From Flavobacterium psychrophilum (GTDB taxonomy: Bacteria > Bacteroidota > Bacteroidia > Flavobacteriales > Flavobacteriaceae), in contig CAMAQD010000014.1 in the NCBI GenBank assembly GCA_945860385.1, positions 41,755 through 105,754 on the forward strand: a stretch of 64,000 nucleotides of DNA, given 5' to 3'. The position numbers and the translations under genes are program-made. Below, piece by piece: positions 19,120 through 26,482 of the stretch; position 1 is the first letter of the stretch, and each line of letters begins with the position of its first letter. The notes beneath the pieces are model-generated. The model was given only the letters and a program-made list of their open reading frames with translations. It was not told the origin of the DNA and searched no databases.

Positions 19120-20195
19120 AAGTACTACACGTCACCAACTCCATAGATAAAAGTGTGGGCGGTCCTTCTCGCTCTGTTCCTCAAACCTGTATTGAATTGG
19201 CTAAGTTTGGAGTTTCAATAGAACTGGTTACACAGGATAGTCTTAATAAAGTAGAAATTCCAGTAACGGATAATTTAGAAATAAATTTTAAAACTATTTG
19301 GGAGTTGTTTCTTTATGGGGCACGACTTTCTAAAAAAGATATCGACCTGATTCATCTGCAACATATTTGGAGCCCTTACATTGAAGTGATGGCTTGGTGG
19401 GCCTTTCAAAAGAGGATACCTTATATCATTACACCTCGAGGCATGCTGGAACCCTGGATCATGGCGCACAACCCATGGAAGAAAAAAATCGCCCTGTTTT
19501 TATACCAGAAAAAGGCCATCCAAAGAGCGGCGCATATTCATGCGACTGCCCAAATGGAAGAAGACAACATAAGAGCTTTGGGTTTTAGTAATCCCATTAG
19601 CGTCATTCCTAACGGGATAGATTTAATAGAAGTTAAAGAAGTTAAAAAACACTTTGGCAGTAAAAAAATAATATTTTTATCCCGTATTCATCCTAAAAAA
19701 GGTATTGAATTGTTATTGGAAGCTTGGCGCAATATTGACACCAATGACTGGTCTCTAGCAATTGCGGGAAATGGTGAAGCCAGTTATATTGCAACTCTTA
19801 CTCAAAGTGCCCAGGATTTAAAAAATGTGCATTTTGTAGGGGCGAAATATGGGGAAGCTAAATGGGATTTTTTACGTTCGGCAGATATTATGGTTCTACC
19901 AACACATAGTGAAAATTTTGGAATAGTGGTTGCCGAAGCTTTGGCAGTAGGTGTGCCAGTAATAACAACAACTGGAACGCCTTGGAAAGATTTGAAAACC
20001 TACGAATGTGGGTGGTGGATTGATTTATCTAAAGAAAATCTTGCCAAAACATTGGAAATAGCTATGCAAAAAACTGCAGAGGAGTTAGAAGCCATGGGTA
20101 AAAACGGTATTGAATTAATAAAAAATAACTATAGCATCAAAAATGTCTCTTTAAAAATAAAAGACTTGTACACTAAAATTTTTACAATTAATTAA
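19116..20195 (+). CDS. Family 4 (GT-B) glycosyltransferase
   Basis: A 359-residue glycosyltransferase. Early NSIDKSVGGPSRSVPQ gives the GGP loop, ITPRGMLEPW (about 109-118) and IPNGIDL (about 164-170) are strong GT4 landmarks, KIIFLSRIHPKKGIELLLEA opens the donor domain and LPTHSENFGIVVAEALAVG is the EX7E motif. The closest known style is the WbaZ/mannosyltransferase-like group. It overlaps the previous gene by 4 nt and is followed after 14 nt by asnB. Donor and linkage are unknown. Confidence 0.9.
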   Translation: MKVLHVTNSIDKSVGGPSRSVPQTCIELAKFGVSIELVTQDSLNKVEIPVTDNLEINFKTIWELFLYGARLSKKDIDLIHLQHIWSPYIEVMAWWAFQKRIPYIITPRGMLEPWIMAHNPWKKKIALFLYQKKAIQRAAHIHATAQMEEDNIRALGFSNPISVIPNGIDLIEVKEVKKHFGSKKIIFLSRIHPKKGIELLLEAWRNIDTNDWSLAIAGNGEASYIATLTQSAQDLKNVHFVGAKYGEAKWDFLRSADIMVLPTHSENFGIVVAEALAVGVPVITTTGTPWKDLKTYECGWWIDLSKENLAKTLEIAMQKTAEELEAMGKNGIELIKNNYSIKNVSLKIKDLYTKIFTIN

Positions 20196-20209
20196 AAACC
20201 GAAATTATC

Positions 20210-22090
20210 ATGTGTGGAATAGCAGGAATAGTTGATCTCAAAAAAACGCCTCAATTGGAGGCTATGAACAGAATGTTATTAAGTATGGCTCACCGAGGTC
20301 CGGATGCCGAGGGCATTTATCATAGTGGTAATGCGTTGTTTGGGCATCGCCGGTTGTCAATTATCGATTTAAGTACAAATGCAAACCAGCCTTTTTTTGA
20401 TACCAACAACAGGTATGTAATAGTATTTAATGGAGAAATTTACAATTACAAGGAAGTGAAATCGGAAATCGATTATCCTTGGCAAAGCACGTCTGACACC
20501 GAGGTCATTTTAGCCGCTTATCTGAAATGGGGGGTGTCTTGTTTGAGCCGACTGAATGGCATGTTTGCCTTCTCGATTTACGATACGGTGAAACAAGAAT
20601 TGTTTGTTGCTCGCGACCGTATAGGTGTAAAACCATTTTATTATAGTACTACCAATGATTATTTCGTGTTTGCGTCAGAAATACGTGCCATTCAGGAATC
20701 GGGCTATGTAAGCAACGAAATCGACAAAATTTCTTTGCACGGCTATCTTTCCAGTCTGGCTGTACCAACCCCAGATACTATTTTAAGCGGCATTAAGCAG
20801 CTTTGTCCAGGTGAATACGGAATGTTTAGTGATGGTGTTTTTAAGACAGAACGTTACTGGAGCATCGTGCCCGATTTTAATATTTTGTCGAAGGGAAGGG
20901 AACTGAGTTATGATGACACCGTAACCAAAACACGAGAACTGTTAAAAGAAGCTGTAAAAAGCCGTATGGTGGCCGATGTAAATGTGGGAGCATTTTTATC
21001 GGGAGGAATTGATTCGTCGGCAATTGTTGCAATAATGTCGGAATATTCATCGCGTCCTGTCGACACATTTTCAATAGTGTTCAATGATAAGAAGTTTGAT
21101 GAAAGAGTTTATTCACAACTCGTAGCTAAAAAATACAAAACATCACATACTGAACTAGAACTTGAGCCAACTGAGCTTATCCAACATTTGGATGAGTATT
21201 TTAAAAGTATGGATAGCCCAACCGTTGATGGGATTAATACCTGGATGGTATCAAAACTTGTAGCTTCGACCGGAATAAAAGTAGCTTTATCAGGATTGGG
21301 AGGAGATGAATTGTTTGCCGGTTACTCTGGTTTTAGCCGTTGGAAACAAATTTCTGATTTTAAGCAATTTCTTCCTTCCGTTTTCGTCAAAACTGGTTTT
21401 GATATAGCAAACAGACTAAGTCGTAAACGATCCTTTGTGAAACTGAACGATTTCATTAATAATTCAACTCTTGATTTTAACTCCTTTTACAGCATTAACA
21501 GAGCAAACTTTCTGACAAAGGAGATAGACGGGTTGTTGGCTGGCAACCTTGAAAAGAAAAAATATCCGTCATGGATTAATTTAAATGACTTGCCAGCTGT
21601 TAAAAATAGGATTTATAGTGAATATTCGATTGCTGAATTGACCCATTATACACTTGATGTGCTGCTCAAAGACACTGATCAAATGAGTATGCGTTGGGCA
21701 TTGGAAATCAGAGAGCCCTTTTTTGATTATAAATTGGTAGAATTTTTATTGACCATACCAGATAGCTATAAATTTGATAAAAATACTCCTAAAAAATTGT
21801 TAGTTGATGCTATGGGCAATTTATTGCCAAAAGAAGTAGTTTATCGATCAAAGAAAGGTTTCTCGTTCCCTTGGAATTCTTGGATAAAAAATGAATTGCG
21901 AGCTTATTGTGAAGAATCTTTGACACAATTATCCAATAATGAAATGGTTGAATATACCACTGTTCAAGATCTTTGGAAAAGATTTTTAAATAACGATTAT
22001 CGTATCAATTGGGTTCAGATATGGTCGTTGGTGGTGCTACAAAAATGGATTGAAAACCATAGTTTAAAATCGGAAAAGAGATTAATGTAA
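20210..22090 (+). CDS. asnB: Asparagine synthase (glutamine-hydrolysing)-type amidotransferase
   Basis: A 626-residue protein with the N-terminal nucleophile Cys2 (MCGIAG) of class II glutamine amidotransferases and the synthetase P-loop SGGIDSS at about 263-269, so both half-reactions look intact. The family makes asparagine from aspartate, glutamine and ATP. Members inside O-antigen and capsule loci are thought to amidate sugar carboxylates. Given that ugd makes UDP-glucuronate in this locus, amidation of a uronic acid is plausible, but ordinary asparagine synthesis cannot be excluded. It lies 14 nt after a glycosyltransferase gene and its codon use is slightly less AT-rich at the 5' end. 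Confidence 0.85.
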   Translation: MCGIAGIVDLKKTPQLEAMNRMLLSMAHRGPDAEGIYHSGNALFGHRRLSIIDLSTNANQPFFDTNNRYVIVFNGEIYNYKEVKSEIDYPWQSTSDTEVILAAYLKWGVSCLSRLNGMFAFSIYDTVKQELFVARDRIGVKPFYYSTTNDYFVFASEIRAIQESGYVSNEIDKISLHGYLSSLAVPTPDTILSGIKQLCPGEYGMFSDGVFKTERYWSIVPDFNILSKGRELSYDDTVTKTRELLKEAVKSRMVADVNVGAFLSGGIDSSAIVAIMSEYSSRPVDTFSIVFNDKKFDERVYSQLVAKKYKTSHTELELEPTELIQHLDEYFKSMDSPTVDGINTWMVSKLVASTGIKVALSGLGGDELFAGYSGFSRWKQISDFKQFLPSVFVKTGFDIANRLSRKRSFVKLNDFINNSTLDFNSFYSINRANFLTKEIDGLLAGNLEKKKYPSWINLNDLPAVKNRIYSEYSIAELTHYTLDVLLKDTDQMSMRWALEIREPFFDYKLVEFLLTIPDSYKFDKNTPKKLLVDAMGNLLPKEVVYRSKKGFSFPWNSWIKNELRAYCEESLTQLSNNEMVEYTTVQDLWKRFLNNDYRINWVQIWSLVVLQKWIENHSLKSEKRLM

Positions 22091-22236
22091 ACCCGATATT
22101 AGTGATTGCTGGGGAGGCGTCAGGAGACCAAATCAAAAAGAGGGGTGCTAATGGACAACGCTTGGTTAAAGACAAATACTACATCAAAGCAATTGTAAAA
22201 AATAGGACTGCATTGTTTCAAAAAATACTTAATTAA
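22090..22236 (+). pseudogene. Orphan C-terminal fragment of a glycosyltransferase
   Basis: An open frame without a start, ending TAA at 22234-22236, encodes ANGQRLVKDKYYIKAIVKNR followed by TALFQKILN. This is the usual last helix of GT4 enzymes (compare KNGIELIKNNYSIKNVSLKI in the gene ending at 20195). The first ~14 codons instead read NPILVIAGEASGD, recalling the start of lipid-A-disaccharide synthase. It looks like the residue of a deleted gene between asnB and the acetyltransferase. Confidence 0.6.
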
Positions 22237-22247
22237 AAAATAACACA

Positions 22248-22787
22248 TTGGATTTATCTCAATACAATCATTCTTTCAGCTTCCAAAATAAAATAGGAAG
22301 ACTTTTGTGGCAAATTATAGGTTTGTTCTTATTTAGGCCTTTTGGCTCGCGCTTATTTAAAAAATGGAGGGTTTTGGTCCTGAAATGTTTTGGTGCAAAA
22401 ATTGAATGGTCTACTCACATTTACGTCTCAGTAAAAATATGGGCACCTTGGAATTTAGAAATAGGAGCAAATTCTAGTTTAGGCCCCAAAGTAGATTGCT
22501 ATAATCAAGGCAAAATATACATTGGTTCTAATACAGTTATTTCTCAAAAAGCCTATTTATGCGCTTCTACTCATGATTATACAAAACAAGACTTTCCATT
22601 GATATTAAAACCAATTACCATAGGAAATGGTGTATGGGTTGCTGCGGATGCCTTTATAGGTCCTGGTGTTTGTATTGAAAATAATGCAGTTATTGCCGCA
22701 CGTTCTGTAGTTACCAAAAACATAGAAGCAAATTCAGTTGTAGGAGGGAATCCTGCTAAATTTATAAAATCTAGAAACCTTGAATAA
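22248..22787 (+). CDS. WcaF-like hexapeptide acetyltransferase
   Basis: A 179-residue left-handed beta-helix acetyltransferase resembling the putative colanic acid acetyltransferase WcaF. It has a hydrophobic/basic N-terminus of about 45 residues, then hexapeptide coils including NLEIGANSSLGPKV, IGSNTVISQKAYLCASTHDY with the catalytic-type His, and the closing VVGGNPAKFI. The start is TTG at 22248, because the frame has no suitable ATG upstream of the conserved region. Its last 8 nt overlap the next gene. It would O-acetylate a sugar of the repeat unit. Confidence 0.85.
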   Translation: MDLSQYNHSFSFQNKIGRLLWQIIGLFLFRPFGSRLFKKWRVLVLKCFGAKIEWSTHIYVSVKIWAPWNLEIGANSSLGPKVDCYNQGKIYIGSNTVISQKAYLCASTHDYTKQDFPLILKPITIGNGVWVAADAFIGPGVCIENNAVIAARSVVTKNIEANSVVGGNPAKFIKSRNLE

Positions 22788-23598
22788 AATTCCTATTTCC
22801 GTAATCGTTTCTGTCAAAAACGAAGCGCTAAATTTACCCTCTTGTTTGGAAAAACTAAGTCGTTTTGCCCAAATAATTGTGGTAGATTCTGGTAGTACTG
22901 ATGAAACTATGGCAATTGCTACAGCTATGGGAGCCGAAGTACTACAATTTAATTGGGACGGTAAATTTCCAAAAAAACGCAATTGGGCTCTTCAAAATGC
23001 AAACCTTCTGTACGAATGGATTTTGTTTCTAGATGCAGACGAGTTTGTTACTGATGAATTTGTTGATGAAGTAGAAACAAAAATCCAGGACAATGCTTAT
23101 AATGGTTTTACTATACAGTTTGAAAATTATTTTATGGGCAAAAAACTAAAGTATGGTTACGGGTTTAAAAAGTCGGCTCTTTTTAAGAAATCCAAAGGAT
23201 TTTATGAAAAAATAGACGAGGATTTATGGAGCCATTTGGATATGGAAGTACACGAGCATCCTATTATAGAAGGTAAGGTTGGTGTAATTAAGGCCAAGGT
23301 CGTTCATAAAGATTTCAAAAACTTAGACCATTATATTGCTAAACACAATGCTTATTCCACTTGGGAAGCCCAAAGGTATCTGCAATTAAAGCAATCTGAA
23401 AACACACATTTATCTTTAAATCAAAAAATTAAATATAGCCTCCTTACAACAGGATTACTTCCTGCTGTTTATTTTATTGGAGCTTACATTTTAAAATTGG
23501 GCTTTTTGGATGGTAAAGAAGGTTTTTATTTGGCTCGTTTTAAATCTCATTACTTTTTCCAAATTCAGACTAAAATTGAATCATTAATAAATAAATAA
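22780..23598 (+). CDS. Family 2 glycosyltransferase (WaaE/KdtX-like)
   Basis: A 272-residue GT2 enzyme of the WaaE type. ISVIVSVKNEALNLPSCLEK opens the domain, IIVVDSGSTDET (about 33-44) and WILFLDADEF (about 83-92, with the DAD metal site) follow, and the late VHEHPIIEG and KDFKNLDHYIAKHN stretches are typical of the LPS-core WaaE group. One hydrophobic segment near residue 225 may anchor it to the membrane. The start is TTG at 22780, overlapping the preceding stop region by 8 nt. The sugar is uncertain; WaaE adds glucose to core heptose. Confidence 0.85.
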   Translation: MNKIPISVIVSVKNEALNLPSCLEKLSRFAQIIVVDSGSTDETMAIATAMGAEVLQFNWDGKFPKKRNWALQNANLLYEWILFLDADEFVTDEFVDEVETKIQDNAYNGFTIQFENYFMGKKLKYGYGFKKSALFKKSKGFYEKIDEDLWSHLDMEVHEHPIIEGKVGVIKAKVVHKDFKNLDHYIAKHNAYSTWEAQRYLQLKQSENTHLSLNQKIKYSLLTTGLLPAVYFIGAYILKLGFLDGKEGFYLARFKSHYFFQIQTKIESLINK

Positions 23599-23607
23599 AT
23601 AATAAAA

Positions 23608-24552
23608 ATGAAAAAAATATTGATAACCGGTGGAGCTGGATTTGTTGGTTCCCATTTGTGCAAAAGATTGTTGAATGAAGGGAATGAAGTAATATGTTTG
23701 GACAATTATTTTACAGGAGCCAAATCTAATATTATCGATTTGTTAGAACATCCCTATTTTGAAATGGTACGTCACGACATAACCGCACCTTATTATGCTG
23801 AGGTAGATGAAATTTACAATTTGGCTTGTCCTGCATCTCCAGTACATTACCAATATAATCCAATAAAAACGATAAAAACTTCTGTAATGGGAGCTATAAA
23901 CGTTTTGGGATTAGCAAAACGTGTCAAAGCTAAAGTTTTGCAAGCTAGTACAAGTGAGGTTTATGGCGATCCTCTTGTACACCCCCAACCCGAAAGTTAT
24001 TGGGGGCACGTAAACCCAATAGGAATTCGTTCTTGTTATGATGAAGGTAAGCGCTGCGCCGAGACTTTATTTATGGATTATCACAATCAGAATAATGTTG
24101 CCATTAAAATCATTCGTATTTTTAATACTTATGGACCCAATATGAATCCTGCCGATGGAAGGGTAGTGTCTAATTTTATTGTACAAGCATTGCAAGGAAA
24201 AGATATTACTATTTTTGGAGATGGATTACAAACCCGATCATTTCAATACGTAGATGACTTGGTTGAAGGTATGATTCGAATGATGGGTTCAGACCCAACA
24301 TTTTTGGGGCCTGTAAATTTAGGAAATCCAAATGAATTTACGATGCTCGAATTGGCTCAGGCAATTATTGAATTGACGGATTCCAAATCAAAAATCATTC
24401 ATCTGGATTTACCACAAGATGATCCCAAACAAAGACAACCAGATATTACTTTAGCTAAGGACAAACTTGACGGCTGGGAGCCAAAAATTCAATTGCGAGA
24501 AGGATTGGTTACTACCATTAGTTATTTTGACAAGCTACTTTTAAATTTATAA
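23608..24552 (+). CDS. uxs: UDP-glucuronate decarboxylase (UDP-xylose synthase), SDR family
   Basis: This extended SDR enzyme of 314 residues has GGAGFVG at 8-14 and the YxxxK catalytic pair Y144/K148 in RSCYDEGKR. That sequence, together with [20 protein letters not shown] and STSEVYGDP, is diagnostic for UDP-xylose synthase, where the site follows the xSCYDEGKR pattern and not the epimerase pattern. It converts UDP-glucuronate to UDP-xylose with internal NAD+. With ugd at 4035 it completes UDP-glucose to UDP-xylose. It follows the WaaE-like gene by 9 nt, near the 3' end of the assembly operon. Confidence 0.92.
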   Translation: MKKILITGGAGFVGSHLCKRLLNEGNEVICLDNYFTGAKSNIIDLLEHPYFEMVRHDITAPYYAEVDEIYNLACPASPVHYQYNPIKTIKTSVMGAINVLGLAKRVKAKVLQASTSEVYGDPLVHPQPESYWGHVNPIGIRSCYDEGKRCAETLFMDYHNQNNVAIKIIRIFNTYGPNMNPADGRVVSNFIVQALQGKDITIFGDGLQTRSFQYVDDLVEGMIRMMGSDPTFLGPVNLGNPNEFTMLELAQAIIELTDSKSKIIHLDLPQDDPKQRQPDITLAKDKLDGWEPKIQLREGLVTTISYFDKLLLNL

Positions 24553-24571
24553 AATACCCATTTTTAAAAGT

Positions 24572-24603
24572 GCCACAATTGATTTCTATTAATTTTTAAA
24601 AAC
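24572..24603. repeat. Intergenic repeat, copy 2
   Basis: Shares GCCACAA, ATTTCTATTAATTTTT and AAAA in order with 10980-11019, allowing a short gap. It lies 20 nt after the uxs stop. Confidence 0.4.
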
Positions 24604-24766
24604 CTTATTAAGGATTAACTCTGTGTGCTTTCTAGGTTATAGATCGCTTTTTTGTGTTTTTAACGAGTATTGCTGTGTTTCATCGAGAACATTTTTTAGT
24701 AGAATACCTTTGATATAATTTTGATTGCGAAAAGAAGAAACATTTTTATCTCAATTAATTAATATT

Positions 24767-25516
24767 ATGAGAATTACAATTATCACAGTATGTTACAATC
24801 GTAAGGCAACTATCGGAAAAGCGATCAAAAGTGTATTGAAACAAAATTATCATGATATCGAATACATTATTATTGATGGCAATTCTACAGATGGAACTAA
24901 AGAAATTATTGAGTCTTATGGAGACAAGATAACCAAATATGTTTCAGAACCTGATAAAGGAATGTATGATGCGATAAATAAGGGGGTTAAGTTGGCTACT
25001 GGCGATATTATCGGTTTGATGCATTCTGACGATGAATTTTATGACGAAAACGCTATTAGAAGAATTGCCGCTCGTTTTGATTTTGAACCAAATTTGGATG
25101 GTGTGTATGGCGATGGTGTTTATGTTTCGAATGATAAAGAAGAGCGTTTGATCCGTGACAGAATAGGAGGTATTTTTAGTCTTCAAAAAGTTAAGGAGGG
25201 ATGGTTACCATTGCATCCTACTGTTTATTTGAAAAAATCAGTAATCGATAAATATGGTTTATACAACCTTGATTTTAAAATAGCTTCCGATACCGAATTT
25301 TTACTGCGTTATTTGTACAAGTATAAAATTAATATGGGTTATATTAATGCCTATATCGTCAAAATGAGAATGGGAGGTATGAGTACTAGCATCAAACGCG
25401 CTTTCGAAGTTTTGTACGAGGACTATAAAATTTATAGATTTCACGGTTTAGCTGCATTTGCAGTAGTCTTCCTTAAAAAAACTATTGCTTTAAGGCAGTA
25501 TTTAGTCCAACTCTAA
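24767..25516 (+). CDS. Family 2 glycosyltransferase (WcaE/colanic-type)
   Basis: A compact 249-residue GT2 enzyme: MRITIITVCYNRKATIGKAI, YIIIDGNSTDGT (about 36-47), SEPDKGMYDAINKG (about 62-75) and the metal-binding HSDDEF (about 87-92). The SEPDKGMYDAxNKG stretch is characteristic of the WcaE/PssE-like capsular subgroup. I use ATG at 24767; the longer TTG start at 24725 adds 14 unconserved residues. A 214-nt spacer separates it from uxs and a strong terminator follows, so it ends the assembly transcript. Confidence 0.88.
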   Translation: MRITIITVCYNRKATIGKAIKSVLKQNYHDIEYIIIDGNSTDGTKEIIESYGDKITKYVSEPDKGMYDAINKGVKLATGDIIGLMHSDDEFYDENAIRRIAARFDFEPNLDGVYGDGVYVSNDKEERLIRDRIGGIFSLQKVKEGWLPLHPTVYLKKSVIDKYGLYNLDFKIASDTEFLLRYLYKYKINMGYINAYIVKMRMGGMSTSIKRAFEVLYEDYKIYRFHGLAAFAVVFLKKTIALRQYLVQL

Positions 25517-25530
25517 AAAACTGCTTCTTT

Positions 25531-25565
25531 AATCCTTTTTTTGTCTATGAAAAAGGATTTTTTAT
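25531..25565 (+). terminator. Rho-independent terminator after the glycosyltransferase operon
   Basis: AATCCTTTTT (25531-25540) pairs with AAAAAGGATT (25550-25559) around a 9-nt loop and runs into a T tract. It separates the sugar-assembly genes from the export genes. Confidence 0.75.
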
Positions 25566-25629
25566 TGCTATAAATTCTTTATTTTTGTTTTAGTAAAAAT
25601 AAAAATAATAACATTAACTTCCACTTATT

Positions 25630-26394
25630 ATGAAAAAAATCGTACTAACATTAATTTTATCGCTTTTATTGATTTTACAATCTTGCACCACCAAGAAACA
25701 GATGTTGTACCTACAAGATTTAGATAAGTATTCTAATTCGACTTTAAATTTTGCTGCGACTAAAATACAACCCAACGATATATTAAAAATCAGTATCAGT
25801 GATCTCAATCCATTGGTAGCAGCACCTTTTAATGTTAATTCTGGGCCTAGTGGAGAATCAACAGATATGATGAAATTATCAGGGTATTTAGTAACGCCGC
25901 AAGGAAATGTCACTATGCCTATTTTGAATGAAGTTAAAGTAGGTGGTTTAACACCATATAATGCTGAAATTAAAATAAAAGAACTTCTTATAAGTGAAGG
26001 ATATTTAGTAAATCCTACTGTAATGGTTCGGGTTCTTAACAATAAATTTACCATTTTGGGAGAAGTTAATTCTCCTGGTGTAATTCCTTTTAGTGAGGAG
26101 TCCATCAGTCTTCTAGATGCCATTGGATTGGGTGGGGATCTAACTTATTCAGCAATTCGAAAGGATATAAAACTTATTAGGGAGTTAGACGGAAAACGTA
26201 TTGTTTATCACATTGATTTGACAACTGCCTCGTGGATGTCTAATGCAGATTATCGAATTAGACAAAATGATGTAATAGTTATAACGCCTAATAAACTAAA
26301 AGTAAATAGTGGAGGTTTAATCAAAGACCCAATACAGTTATTGGGAATTACAGTCTCTCTCGTATCACTCTATTTGCTATTCCAACTGCAATAA
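25630..26394 (+). CDS. Wza-like polysaccharide export outer-membrane lipoprotein
   Basis: A 254-residue export protein. A lipoprotein signal ends at Cys19 (LILQSC), followed by the Poly_export domain (about 45-140, with IQPNDILKISISDLNP and VTPQGNVTMPILNEVKVGG) and an SLBB domain (about 145-215, FTILGEVNSPGVIPF and LLDAIGLGGDL). The C-terminus is hydrophobic (about 235-254) and may span the outer membrane as in Wza, though the protein is shorter than E. coli Wza (~380). A -7-like TATTTTTG lies at 25580-25587. It starts the export module with the kinase gene 88 nt downstream. Confidence 0.92.
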   Translation: MKKIVLTLILSLLLILQSCTTKKQMLYLQDLDKYSNSTLNFAATKIQPNDILKISISDLNPLVAAPFNVNSGPSGESTDMMKLSGYLVTPQGNVTMPILNEVKVGGLTPYNAEIKIKELLISEGYLVNPTVMVRVLNNKFTILGEVNSPGVIPFSEESISLLDAIGLGGDLTYSAIRKDIKLIRELDGKRIVYHIDLTTASWMSNADYRIRQNDVIVITPNKLKVNSGGLIKDPIQLLGITVSLVSLYLLFQLQ

Positions 26395-26482
26395 TGCGGA
26401 TTTTAGTACGAGAATTTAGAGTTTAGGATTTAATTTTGCTATTTGCCAATAATGCAATAGCAGAAAATTAATTATAATCATT

